DNA of 64,000 nucleotides, taken from Citrobacter braakii. Lineage in GTDB: Bacteria > Pseudomonadota > Gammaproteobacteria > Enterobacterales > Enterobacteriaceae. Below the pieces are notes generated by a model. That model saw only the letters and a list, made by a program, of their open reading frames with translations, did not search any database and was not told the origin of the DNA. Below, piece by piece: positions 10,344-18,731 of the stretch (the stretch's first letter is position 1; the number at the start of each line of letters is the position of its first letter). Both the position numbers and the translations under genes were made by a program. The stretch lies in contig NZ_NAEW01000005.1 in NCBI RefSeq assembly GCF_002075345.1, positions 186,001 through 250,000 of the forward strand. The letters are read 5' to 3'.

Positions 10344-11480
10344 ATGGATTTATTGATCGTTCTGACCTATGTGGCGTGCGCATGGTCAATATTTAAGATT
10401 TTTAAAATTCCTGCCAATAAATGGACAGTACCCACTGCAGCATTGGGCGGTATATTCATTGTTTGCGGGCTTATATTACTGATGAATTATAACCATCCGT
10501 ATACATTTAAGGCGCAAAAGGCAGTAATTTCTATTCCCGTAGTACCGCAGGTCACGGGGGTCGTGACGGAAGTGACGGATAAGAAGAATACGCTGATCAA
10601 AAAAGGTGAGGTACTGTTTAAACTTAATCCGGGACGTTATCAGGCACGAGTTGATCGCCTGAAAGCTGATATTGTCACCGCACAACATAAAGAGCAGGTG
10701 CTGGTGGCGCAGTTAGACGAAATGCAAGCCAACACGCAGCGGGCAAAGGCTACGCGTGACAAGCTAGCTAAAGATTACCAGCGCTATGCGCAGGGGAGTC
10801 AGGCAAAGGTCAATCCTTTTTCTGAACGCGATATCGATGCGGCGCGGCAAAACTATCTGGCGCAGGAAGCAGCGGTGAAATCCTCCGTTGCGGAACAACA
10901 GCAAATCCAGAGTCAGTTAGACAGCCTGGTGCAGGGTGAGAATTCGCAAATTGCCAGCCTGAAAGCGCAGTTAGCCGAAGCGGAGTTCAACCTGGACCAG
11001 ACAGTGGTTCGCGCGCCCAGCGATGGTTACGTTACGCAGGTGCTGATGCGACCGGGAACCTATGCCGCCGCGCTGCCTATGCGTCCGGTGATGGTGTTTA
11101 TCCCGGATCAAAAACGGCAAATTATCGCTCAGTTCCGGCAAAACTCGTTGCTGCGATTGGAGCCAGGCGATGAAGCTGAAGTGGTGTTTAACGCCCTGCC
11201 GGGTAAGGTTTTCAGCGGCAAACTGGCTGCCATCAGTCCGGCCGTACCGGGGGGAACATACCAGTCGAATGGGGCGCTGCAATCCTTAAATTCTACGCCC
11301 GGATCGGAAGGGGTGATCGCCACGATTGAGCTGAATGATAATGTGGATGTGAACGCTCTGCCTGATGGGATTTATGCGCAGGTCGCGGTTTATTCTGATC
11401 ACTTCACCCATGTGTCAGTGATGCGTAAGGTTCTGCTGCGTATGACCAGTTGGGTGCATTATCTGTATCTCGATCACTAG
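10344..11480 (+). CDS. yiaV: HlyD-type membrane fusion protein YiaV (paralogue of YibH)
   Basis: 378 residues, the same length as YibH and similar along its whole length. Two N-terminal membrane helices, a lipoyl-like strand ([11 protein letters not shown]), a coiled-coil hairpin (about 90-210) and the [16 protein letters not shown] barrel motif are shared. The coiled-coil region is the most diverged part. Together with YiaW it forms a second copy of the YibI-YibH module. No ATPase or pump gene lies beside it. Probably an adaptor of an unidentified efflux or envelope function. Confidence 0.9.
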   Translation: MDLLIVLTYVACAWSIFKIFKIPANKWTVPTAALGGIFIVCGLILLMNYNHPYTFKAQKAVISIPVVPQVTGVVTEVTDKKNTLIKKGEVLFKLNPGRYQARVDRLKADIVTAQHKEQVLVAQLDEMQANTQRAKATRDKLAKDYQRYAQGSQAKVNPFSERDIDAARQNYLAQEAAVKSSVAEQQQIQSQLDSLVQGENSQIASLKAQLAEAEFNLDQTVVRAPSDGYVTQVLMRPGTYAAALPMRPVMVFIPDQKRQIIAQFRQNSLLRLEPGDEAEVVFNALPGKVFSGKLAAISPAVPGGTYQSNGALQSLNSTPGSEGVIATIELNDNVDVNALPDGIYAQVAVYSDHFTHVSVMRKVLLRMTSWVHYLYLDH

Positions 11481-11528
11481 GCGCAGGCTATTTTGCTTAC
11501 CATTTTGAACCTGGTACCCTAATTTCGC

Positions 11529-12482
11529 TTACTCAGGCTGCTGTTCCAGCGCCTGAGTAAGTTGCTGGCGGATCTCTGCCAACATCTCATCAAGAATAAA
11601 CTGTACCCGCCATGGCTGATATTCACGTTTGCGGAAAATCACCACCAAATCCAGCCACCATTCATGTTGTTCTGAGAAACATGGAACCAGCGACCCGGAT
11701 TCAACATCTTTTTGCACACTCGCATTTGGCGCAAAAACAATGCCCAGATGGTTACGTGCCAGCGCCAGTGCAGACTGTGTATTGTCGCAGACATAATTTC
11801 CGGTTACCCGATAATCGTGCATCTCCTTGCCTCCGGCAGAAGTGAAACGCCAGATATTAGCCTCATCTATCATCATGGAATCAATCAGGATACAGGAATG
11901 TTCTTCCAGTTCATCAGGGCTACTAATAGGATGTGCTTTGATATACTCAGGGCTGGCAAAAGCCGTCACCGCATATTTGGTAATGAAACTGGCAACCAGA
12001 GATTCATCTTTAGGATGGGCATAGGTGATTAAAATATCACAATCTTCAGGGAAGTCGACACCTTCAAAAAATGCCTTTCGTTCCAGGTTACATGTTTTAA
12101 GTGAGAGGCTAATTCCACCGATATCCTGAATTTTTGCGATCACATGTTGCGATAAATAAGCAATTATGCCCGTCGGAGCATATACGGTTACCCGGCCACG
12201 TTTTTCGTGCTTATAATCAGCAATGAAATTATTGAGCTGATCGTTTCTGTCCAACATGTCATTGATGTAAGGAAGCAGCGCTGTACCAAACGGTGTGAGG
12301 GTGAGCTGTCGAGTGGTGCGATCAAATACCTTTAGTCCAACTTTGGATTCAAAATCAGCAAGATACTTACTAACGTTGGCTTGTGCGATGCCGAGAACCG
12401 TAGCGGCATGACTGATGTTTTCACTGGCAGCAATTACCGAAATAATCTTCAGTTCCCGGTGTTTGAGTTGTAATTTGTTCAT
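11529..12482 (-). CDS. yiaU: LysR-family transcriptional regulator YiaU
   Basis: 317-residue LysR regulator. The N-terminal winged HTH (about 1-60) includes SHAATVLGIAQANVSKYLADFE, and a periplasmic-binding-like effector domain follows (about 90-300). I chose the ATG at 12482 over an in-frame TTG at 12494. It is transcribed divergently from yiaT across an AT-rich gap, the standard arrangement in which LysR proteins control themselves and the neighbour. Effector unknown. Confidence 0.9.
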   Translation of the reverse strand: MNKLQLKHRELKIISVIAASENISHAATVLGIAQANVSKYLADFESKVGLKVFDRTTRQLTLTPFGTALLPYINDMLDRNDQLNNFIADYKHEKRGRVTVYAPTGIIAYLSQHVIAKIQDIGGISLSLKTCNLERKAFFEGVDFPEDCDILITYAHPKDESLVASFITKYAVTAFASPEYIKAHPISSPDELEEHSCILIDSMMIDEANIWRFTSAGGKEMHDYRVTGNYVCDNTQSALALARNHLGIVFAPNASVQKDVESGSLVPCFSEQHEWWLDLVVIFRKREYQPWRVQFILDEMLAEIRQQLTQALEQQPE

Positions 12483-12489
12483 CGCCAAA

Positions 12490-12530
12490 CCCAATATATA
12501 TATGTTTGTATATATTACTATATAAATATG
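12490..12530. promoter_or_regulatory. AT-rich repeats in the yiaU-yiaT gap
   Basis: Repeated TATATA blocks (TATATATGTTTGTATATA, then CTATATAAATAT) lie directly in front of the yiaU start and upstream of yiaT. LysR proteins bind T-N11-A dyads in such gaps, so this is a candidate YiaU site. No experimental basis is available from sequence. Confidence 0.35.
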
Positions 12531-12603
12531 AATCTTGCACCGATGAAATTGTAAGCATTATTATGCACGCGTTTTGTATCTTATTTTAAAATGGAATGTG
12601 GGC

Positions 12604-13344
12604 ATGTTAATTAAACGCAATATTGTGGCGCTATTCACCTTTTCATTTATGGCGAGCGCAACTGCCGCAGAATTTTCTATTGGCGGCGGTGCTGTATATA
12701 ACGAATCTCCTTATCGTGGATATAATGATAACGTTCACGCAGTACCGCTTGTCAGTTATGAAAGTGAATCATTTTATTTTAGGCAAACAACGTTAGGTTA
12801 TATTCTTTCAAAAAATGAAAGTAATGAATTTAGCATTACTGCCTCGTATATGCCGCTTGAGTTTGATCCGGGTGATAACGACGATCAAGCGATGAAGCAA
12901 CTGAACAAGCGTGACGCAACCGCGATGGCGGGTGCTGCATGGTATCACCATGAGAAATGGGGCAGCGTGAAAGTCTCCGCAGCAGCGGATGTGCTGGACA
13001 ACAGCAACGGTTGGGTTGGGGAAATGTCTCTGTTTCGCCAAATGCCGATGGGCAAGCTGACGCTGACGCCGGCGATTGGCGTGCTCTACTATGACGAAAA
13101 CTTCAACGAATATTACTACGGCATCTCTGGCAATGAATCCCGCCGTAGTGGGTTATCAAGTTACTCCCCTGGCGATAGCTGGACACCGTATGTTGGCCTT
13201 TCCGCTAAATACGCATTGACCAGCAATCTGACGCTGCTGGCCAGCGCCAACTATAGTGCGCTGCCAGATGATATTAAAAATAGCCCGATGGTTGACCGTG
13301 ATGACAGCTTTACCTTTATGTCCGGTCTGACCTGGCGTTTCTGA
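12604..13344 (+). CDS. yiaT: MipA/OmpV-family outer membrane protein YiaT
   Basis: 246-residue outer-membrane protein with a cleavable signal peptide (cut near ...ASATA/AE, about residue 21). The beta-barrel sequence carries the OmpV-family NESPYRGY and WYHH motifs and ends in an aromatic residue (WRF), as BAM substrates do. I chose the internal ATG at 12604 rather than 12574, because it gives the expected signal peptide directly. In E. coli K-12 the neighbouring genes on the far side are the yiaK-S cluster; here ysaA follows instead. Confidence 0.9.
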   Translation: MLIKRNIVALFTFSFMASATAAEFSIGGGAVYNESPYRGYNDNVHAVPLVSYESESFYFRQTTLGYILSKNESNEFSITASYMPLEFDPGDNDDQAMKQLNKRDATAMAGAAWYHHEKWGSVKVSAAADVLDNSNGWVGEMSLFRQMPMGKLTLTPAIGVLYYDENFNEYYYGISGNESRRSGLSSYSPGDSWTPYVGLSAKYALTSNLTLLASANYSALPDDIKNSPMVDRDDSFTFMSGLTWRF

Positions 13345-13394
13345 TTCTCACCCGTTTGTCCTCAGGGAGGAGGGCAATCTTTTCAATGTGATAG

Positions 13395-13427
13395 ACCGGA
13401 TAAGACCCGAAGCATCGTCATCCGGCC
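13395..13427. repeat. REP-like palindrome
   Basis: GACCGGATAAGAC...GTCATCCGGCC is an imperfect palindrome of the enterobacterial REP (PU) type, in the yiaT-ysaA gap. Confidence 0.65.
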
Positions 13428-13580
13428 ATTTCCAATGAGCTGGGCTTTACCGTTCGCGATTAGGCGGATCGCCATAGTTGTTCAGGCACCTGACAATATT
13501 TAACCGTTTCCCCTGTCCGATCAAGGCGTCAGGGGCAACCTCTCTGGCACTCTGTGGTTTTCACGCAGACGGAGGGAGCA

Positions 13581-14054
13581 ATGAACGAGTTTATTATGGC
13601 GGATGCGGCAAAATGTATTGGGTGTCGTACCTGCGAAGTTGCTTGCGTCGTCGCGCACCAGCAAAACCAGGACTGCGCGTCGGTCTCTTCCACTGCGTTT
13701 ACCCCGCGCATCCGCGTGATCAAAGACGACGCCTTTACGACGGCAGTCGCCTGCCATCAATGCGAGGACGCTCCCTGTGCAAATGTCTGCCCGACGCACG
13801 CAATTCGTCGTGAACATGGGCATATGTTCGTTGAACAGGCGCGTTGTATAGGTTGTAAAAGTTGTATGCTGGCCTGCCCGTTTGGGGCAATGAATGTCGT
13901 CGCCCGCTCGTCACGGGTGCAGGCGATAAAATGCGATTTATGCTGGCACCGTGATGCGGGACCCGCGTGTGTCGAAGCCTGCCCGACCAGCGCGTTGCAG
14001 TGTATAGATGCCGTCAGTATTCAGCGCCAGCGTCTGTGTTCACTACCACAGTAA
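13581..14054 (+). CDS. ysaA: Four-cluster ferredoxin-type electron transfer protein YsaA
   Basis: 157-residue HycB/HydN-like iron-sulfur protein. Four cysteine motifs for [4Fe-4S] clusters are visible: CIGCRTCEVAC, CHQCEDAPCANVCP, CIGCKSCMLACP and CDLCWHRDAGPACVEACP. Such proteins carry electrons for formate dehydrogenases, hydrogenases or molybdoenzymes; no partner oxidoreductase is adjacent. ATG at 13581 follows GGAGGGAGCA, better than the upstream in-frame codon at 13554. Convergent with avtA, separated by a strong hairpin. Confidence 0.9.
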   Translation: MNEFIMADAAKCIGCRTCEVACVVAHQQNQDCASVSSTAFTPRIRVIKDDAFTTAVACHQCEDAPCANVCPTHAIRREHGHMFVEQARCIGCKSCMLACPFGAMNVVARSSRVQAIKCDLCWHRDAGPACVEACPTSALQCIDAVSIQRQRLCSLPQ

Positions 14055-14058
14055 TGTG

Positions 14059-14086
14059 AGTCCCGACCTGTGGTTAGGTCGGGACT
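14059..14086. terminator. Bidirectional hairpin between ysaA and avtA
   Basis: AGTCCCGACCT and AGGTCGGGACT form an 11-bp perfect stem with a six-base loop between two convergent genes. Confidence 0.75.
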
Positions 14087-14090
14087 TGCG

Positions 14091-15341
14091 TTAGCCTTCC
14101 TGCCAGGCGCGTTCGATCTCTTCAGCCAGAATCTTCACTCCAGCTTCGATTTTCTCCGGTTCTGGCACGTAGTTCATCCGCATGCACTGATGCGTATGCG
14201 GCCAGGGTTTATCCAGACCAGGGAAGAAGTAGTCACCGGGAACCATCAGTACGCCACGCGCTTTCAGACGCTGATACAACAGTTCGGTACTGATAGGCAA
14301 ATCTTTGAACCATAACCACAGGAAAATCGCGCCCTCCGGTTTATGAATAAGGCAGCGATCTTCAGATAAATAGCGGCGAATGATCGCAATCGTCTCCTGA
14401 ACGCGCTGATAATAAAACGGCTTAATCACCGTCTCGGACAGACGCAGAAGGTCGTTGCGCTTAATCATTTCGCACATGATTGCAGGACCCATTCCGCCAG
14501 GCGCGAGGCTGATAATGCCGTTCATGTTGGTGATGGCGGTGATGATTTTTTCATTCGCGATAATGATGCCGCAGCGGGAGCCTGGTAGACCCAGCTTGGA
14601 AAGGCTCATGCACAGCACAATGTTGGGATTCCACAGCGGGCGCGCTTCGCTAAAGATGATGCCGGGGAACGGTACGCCATAGGCGTTATCAATCACCAGC
14701 GGGATCCCATGCTGGTTGGCCAGCCGGTCCAGCTTCATCAGCTCTTCATCGGTGATCACGTTGCCTGTCGGGTTTGTCGGACGTGACACGCAGATCATGC
14801 CCGTCTCTTCACCGATGTGCAGGTGTTCAAAATCAACGTGATACTTAAACTGACCTTCTGGTAACAGTTCGATGTTTGGACGCGCGGAGACAAAAAGATC
14901 CTCTTCCAGCCCGGAATCAGCATAGCCAATGTATTCCGGAGCTAACGGGAACAACACTTTTTGCGTTGTTCCGTCGGCGCGGCGTCCGGCGAACAGATTG
15001 AATAAGTAGAAAAATGCGCTCTGACTGCCATTTGTCAGTGCAATATTTTGTGGCTCGATATCCCAACCCTGCTTCTCACGTAGCAGTTTCGCCAGCTCAG
15101 TCAGCAGCTCGGTTTTACCTTGTGGACCATCGTAATTGCAAAGCGCATCAGTGGCTTTGCCGTTTTCCAGCATATCTGCCAGCAGAGATTGAAAGTAATT
15201 TTGCATCTCTGGAATTTGCGCCGGATTGCCGCCACCGAGCATGATGGCGCCTGGGGTGCGTAAACCGTCGTTAAGGTCCTCCATCAGGCGTGTGATGCCT
15301 GAATGGCGGGTAAATTTGTCGCCAAAAAGTGAGAATGTCAT
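14091..15341 (-). CDS. avtA: Valine-pyruvate aminotransferase
   Basis: 416-residue fold-type I PLP aminotransferase that transfers amino groups between valine/2-oxoisovalerate and pyruvate/alanine. It has RPTNPTGNVIT, the PLP-lysine region SLSKLGLPGSRCG and a C-terminal arginine region. The start at 15341 (MTFSLFGDKF) agrees with the E. coli protein; in-frame ATG codons at 15383 and 15407 would add residues not expected for the family. Monocistronic, upstream of malS on the same strand. Confidence 0.95.
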   Translation of the reverse strand: MTFSLFGDKFTRHSGITRLMEDLNDGLRTPGAIMLGGGNPAQIPEMQNYFQSLLADMLENGKATDALCNYDGPQGKTELLTELAKLLREKQGWDIEPQNIALTNGSQSAFFYLFNLFAGRRADGTTQKVLFPLAPEYIGYADSGLEEDLFVSARPNIELLPEGQFKYHVDFEHLHIGEETGMICVSRPTNPTGNVITDEELMKLDRLANQHGIPLVIDNAYGVPFPGIIFSEARPLWNPNIVLCMSLSKLGLPGSRCGIIIANEKIITAITNMNGIISLAPGGMGPAIMCEMIKRNDLLRLSETVIKPFYYQRVQETIAIIRRYLSEDRCLIHKPEGAIFLWLWFKDLPISTELLYQRLKARGVLMVPGDYFFPGLDKPWPHTHQCMRMNYVPEPEKIEAGVKILAEEIERAWQEG

Positions 15342-15479
15342 AGCAGGTGGTCTGTCGAACTGAGTAATAAAGTGGCTAACCATAGCGCTACCCTTGGCAG
15401 GGTGCAAATCAGGGGTATCAGGCCGGATTGAGATTTTGTGCTAATGATTTTTATTTGGCTGGTTTTTAATGTTGAGTAA

Positions 15480-15509
15480 GGCTTCCCGCTGCGTGCACAG
15501 CGAGAAGCC
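15480..15509 (-). terminator. Putative malS terminator
   Basis: GGCTTC-CGCTG ... CAGCG-GAAGCC hairpin nine bases past the malS stop. The following T content is low. Confidence 0.55.
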
Positions 15510-15517
15510 TGCCGGGA

Positions 15518-17548
15518 TCAGGGCTGACCGGCCCACACCACCATCACCTTATCGTCGCCATGCTCACGAATAAATCCGTATCCCTGCGTCAGCGGAAGCG
15601 TGATTTGTTTACCGGCACCAATGGCGGGATGTCTGGCCCTGAACTGACTGATTCGCTGCCAGTGTGCGACGCTGGCGGCAGATTTCCCGGTCACATCCTG
15701 CCAGTTCATCTCTGAGCGCGTACCCTGTAATGGGTCTGAGCCGGTTGGGCCAAAGGGGCGGGCCGACTCGTCGCCATAAAAGAGTTGAACCGCGCCAGGT
15801 GCCAGCAGCAATAGCTCGGCGGCGTTGTCTCCACCTTCGCGGAACAGACGTGTATCGTGCGAGGAGAGATAGCTCAGGACGTTGAAGTCCTGCAATTTAT
15901 CCGCCATCTGCTGCCAGGTGGGGTCCATATTTGCCAGACAATCAACGGCCTTTGCCGCCTGCTCCTGGTAGTCGAAATTGATCATCGCATCGAAGCCGTG
16001 ACGGTAATAGTCGCTTTGCATCACACCGTGACCCCAGGCCTCGCCGGTCATCCAGAAGGGGTTATCATCCAGCGCTTTTTCCGGATTGGCTTTCTTCCAT
16101 TCGACCAGCGCCGCGCTGGCTTGTGTTTTTAGCTGCTGCCAGGCGGGAAGCTCGACGTGTTTAGCGGTGTCGACCCGAAAGCCGTCAATCCCATAATCAC
16201 GCACCCACTGACTGAGCCAGTGCGTCAGATAATCCCGGGGCGTGTAACCGGCGATGGCTTTGGCGTGCGTATCCGGCTTGTGCTGATAAAAGTTTGGCAG
16301 CCCGGAAGGCGTGGTGGATTCGGTTTTCAGATCGGGCAGGAAAGCCAGCGACATCGTCAGGTCGTCAAAGCCAGGATTGTCGTAATCGCCAATATCGGTG
16401 CGGATCCAGTTTTTTCCCCACCATTTTTCCCAGCCAGCTTTATCGCTAAAGTTGATGTAATCATTGAAACTGTGCCAGCTTTGCCCGGCGGATGGCTGCC
16501 AGTCCGTCCAGCGTTCCCCGAGCGTTTTTTTCAGCTCATCGCCCGATAGGTACAGTGCCCCAAACTGATACTCCTGCATATCCGCCAGCGTGGCGTAGCC
16601 GGTATGGTTCATCACCACATCAAACAAGACACGGATGCCGCGCTGGTGTGCGCCATCAACCAGCGCACGCAGGTCCGCTTCGTTTCCCATATTGGCGTCA
16701 AGCGTGGTCCAGTCTTGGGTGTAGTAGCCGTGGTAAGCGTAGTGGGGGAAGTCCCCTTTGGCGCCACCGCCGACCCAGCCGTGGATTTGCTCAAACGGCG
16801 CGCTGATCCACAGGGCGTTGACGCCTAACTGTTGCAGGTAGTCGAGTTTGCTGGCTAGCCCGCGCAAATCGCCACCGTGGAACGTGCCAATTTCTTGCAT
16901 GCCGTCGTTGCGACGCCCATAGCTGTGGTCGTTACTCGGATCGCCATTCACAAAGCGGTCCGTCAGGACGAAATACACCGTGGCGTTATGCCAGTCGAAA
17001 GCGGCGGGGGCATCGGTTTCCGCCCGTTCCAGTAGCAACAGCCCGTTACTGGTTGCGGCGGGCTGTAGGGTAATCGACCCGTTTTTTACCGTTGCCGTTT
17101 GCTGGCTGTAGAAATCACGCACCACGGCACCTTCCGGGAAGGTCTGGCTCACGTCCAGCGTTAATGGTGAACCGTCCCATTTCGGGCATTGGCGAATCTG
17201 GGTGGTGACGGTGTCCTTAGCACTTTTTACCAACAGCATCAGCGTCGGCGTACCGGAGCGGGTATCGATTTCCAGCGTGTAATCGCCGTCTTTGAATAAA
17301 CGCCACTGTGGCGGCGTGCCTTCACAAGGTTTTAGCGACAGCATCTGGTTGAGTTTTATCGCATCAGCAGGCTGCCAGCACTGTTGGTCAAAATTCAGGG
17401 TTAAAGGACGGGTACCCTTCGTCAACGCTGCATGGCTGACGAATTTACCCGTACCTTCCGCTTCGAAGGTGGGAAGTCCTTGAGACGTCCATGATGAGGC
17501 GATGGCAATGCCGGGCATTAGCGCCAGCGCAACGGCGGCAAGTTTCAT
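15518..17548 (-). CDS. malS: Periplasmic alpha-amylase
   Basis: 676-residue secreted GH13 alpha-amylase, the length of E. coli MalS. It has an N-terminal signal peptide (cleavage near GIAIA/SS), a starch-associated N-terminal part and a catalytic barrel. Visible motifs are DVVMNHTGY (region I), GFRVDTAKHV (region II nucleophile), the TGEAWG region (acid/base) and LSSHDTRLF (region IV). It degrades long maltodextrins in the periplasm for uptake by the maltose system. Inverted GGAGGAG sequences upstream are candidate MalT boxes. Confidence 0.96.
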   Translation of the reverse strand: MKLAAVALALMPGIAIASSWTSQGLPTFEAEGTGKFVSHAALTKGTRPLTLNFDQQCWQPADAIKLNQMLSLKPCEGTPPQWRLFKDGDYTLEIDTRSGTPTLMLLVKSAKDTVTTQIRQCPKWDGSPLTLDVSQTFPEGAVVRDFYSQQTATVKNGSITLQPAATSNGLLLLERAETDAPAAFDWHNATVYFVLTDRFVNGDPSNDHSYGRRNDGMQEIGTFHGGDLRGLASKLDYLQQLGVNALWISAPFEQIHGWVGGGAKGDFPHYAYHGYYTQDWTTLDANMGNEADLRALVDGAHQRGIRVLFDVVMNHTGYATLADMQEYQFGALYLSGDELKKTLGERWTDWQPSAGQSWHSFNDYINFSDKAGWEKWWGKNWIRTDIGDYDNPGFDDLTMSLAFLPDLKTESTTPSGLPNFYQHKPDTHAKAIAGYTPRDYLTHWLSQWVRDYGIDGFRVDTAKHVELPAWQQLKTQASAALVEWKKANPEKALDDNPFWMTGEAWGHGVMQSDYYRHGFDAMINFDYQEQAAKAVDCLANMDPTWQQMADKLQDFNVLSYLSSHDTRLFREGGDNAAELLLLAPGAVQLFYGDESARPFGPTGSDPLQGTRSEMNWQDVTGKSAASVAHWQRISQFRARHPAIGAGKQITLPLTQGYGFIREHGDDKVMVVWAGQP

Positions 17549-17864
17549 AGTGCTGTCCTTGATGCTGCGATTTTCGCCAGTTTGCCAGTGAAATCAGGCC
17601 GGAAACTCCTCCTTTGAGTTGATTCCGCCAGGAGGAGAAGTGAGGGTGAGCGATCGCGCGCAAAAAATGAACTTATTTTGCGATAACCTCCACATTTTCT
17701 TCGAATTAATGGCACCCAGAACTGTTAATACGTGACATAGTTTCAGAATTGGACTATTCCTGAGGGTGCTCTTGACGGCTATTTTTGATATGATTTGAGA
17801 TTCATCTCTCATTTTTGTGAAAAATATAAGGTGTTGGAATGTATAAATCCGACCAGGAGACCTA
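17549..17864. promoter_or_regulatory. malS / bax divergent region with candidate MalT boxes
   Basis: This 316-base intergenic region carries CTCCTCC (17606-17612) and GGAGGAG (17631-17637) in opposite orientation, 58-89 bases before malS. They resemble the GGA(T/G)GA core bound by MalT. E. coli malS is MalT-dependent, so they are plausible activator sites. The half nearer bax is AT-rich with no other recognised signal. Confidence 0.5.
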
Positions 17865-18689
17865 ATGATATTGACTCCCATTCGACGATATGGGGCAATG
17901 ATTCTTATGTTACTCACCGTTGCATTTTCGGGTGAGGTGCTGGCAAAGACACACACGGCGACAACGAGTCACAAGCCCCAGATAACCAAGGCAAGTAATA
18001 AACAGGTTAGCAGTAAACAAGAGTATTCTCGCAATAGTGCAAAGAGTAGTTCACTTCCTGATTTGCGAAAATACCCTTCCGGAACACCAAGGAAAAAAGC
18101 GTTTCTCCGGACAGTTATGCCTTATATTACCAGTCAAAATGCTGCCATTACGGCGGACCGTAACTGGCTGATTTCAAAACAGTACCAGAATCGCTGGTCA
18201 CCGACTGAGCGTACGCGTATGAAAGACATCGCGAAGCGCTACAAGGTGAACTGGTCTGGTAACACGCGTAAAATTCCGTGGAATACGCTGCTTGAGCGTG
18301 TAGACATTATCCCGACCAGTATGGTGGCAACCATGGCTGCGGCAGAAAGCGGCTGGGGTACGTCGAAGCTGGCGCGGAGCAACAACAACCTGTTTGGCAT
18401 GAAATGTGGCAAGGGTCGTTGTAACAATGCACCGGGTAAGGTGAAAGGCTACTCACAGTTTGAATCAGTGAAAGAGTCGGTGAATGCTTACGTCATTAAT
18501 TTGAATACGCATCCGGCCTACTCTTCCTTCCGTAAGTCACGTGCGCAGTTGCGTAAAGCCGATCAGGAAGTCACCGCCACCGCGATGATCCATAAGCTGA
18601 AGGGTTATTCCACTAAGGGACAGAGTTATAACAACTATCTGTTCGCAATGTATCAGGACAACCAGCGTTTAATCGCCGCGCATATGTAA
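17865..18689 (+). CDS. bax: Bax protein, FlgJ-like glucosaminidase domain
   Basis: 274 residues. A signal peptide (cut near residue 27) is followed by a basic, serine-rich linker, then a mannosyl-glycoprotein endo-beta-N-acetylglucosaminidase domain (about 130-270). That domain has the catalytic-glutamate context MAAAESGWGTSKLA and NNNLFGMKC. The family hydrolyses peptidoglycan glycan strands; the precise role of Bax is not established. Convergent with xylR. Confidence 0.93.
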   Translation: MILTPIRRYGAMILMLLTVAFSGEVLAKTHTATTSHKPQITKASNKQVSSKQEYSRNSAKSSSLPDLRKYPSGTPRKKAFLRTVMPYITSQNAAITADRNWLISKQYQNRWSPTERTRMKDIAKRYKVNWSGNTRKIPWNTLLERVDIIPTSMVATMAAAESGWGTSKLARSNNNLFGMKCGKGRCNNAPGKVKGYSQFESVKESVNAYVINLNTHPAYSSFRKSRAQLRKADQEVTATAMIHKLKGYSTKGQSYNNYLFAMYQDNQRLIAAHM

Positions 18690-18697
18690 TTTCGAGT

Positions 18698-18725
18698 GCC
18701 GGATGGCGACTTCGCCCTCCGGCTA
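18698..18725. repeat. REP-like palindrome
   Basis: GCCGGATGGCGA...CCTCCGGC between the convergent bax and xylR stops resembles a REP element and may act as a bidirectional transcript end. Confidence 0.6.
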
Positions 18726-18731
18726 TCATCC

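Noticed and set aside
17594-17956. 120-codon frame spanning the malS-bax gap
   Set aside because: Overlaps the start of bax antisense and the candidate MalT boxes; low-quality translation.
18698-18725. Considered as the first unit of a CRISPR or BIME cluster
   Set aside because: Only single REP-like units occur at each site (13395, 18698, 40529) with no tandem arrangement.
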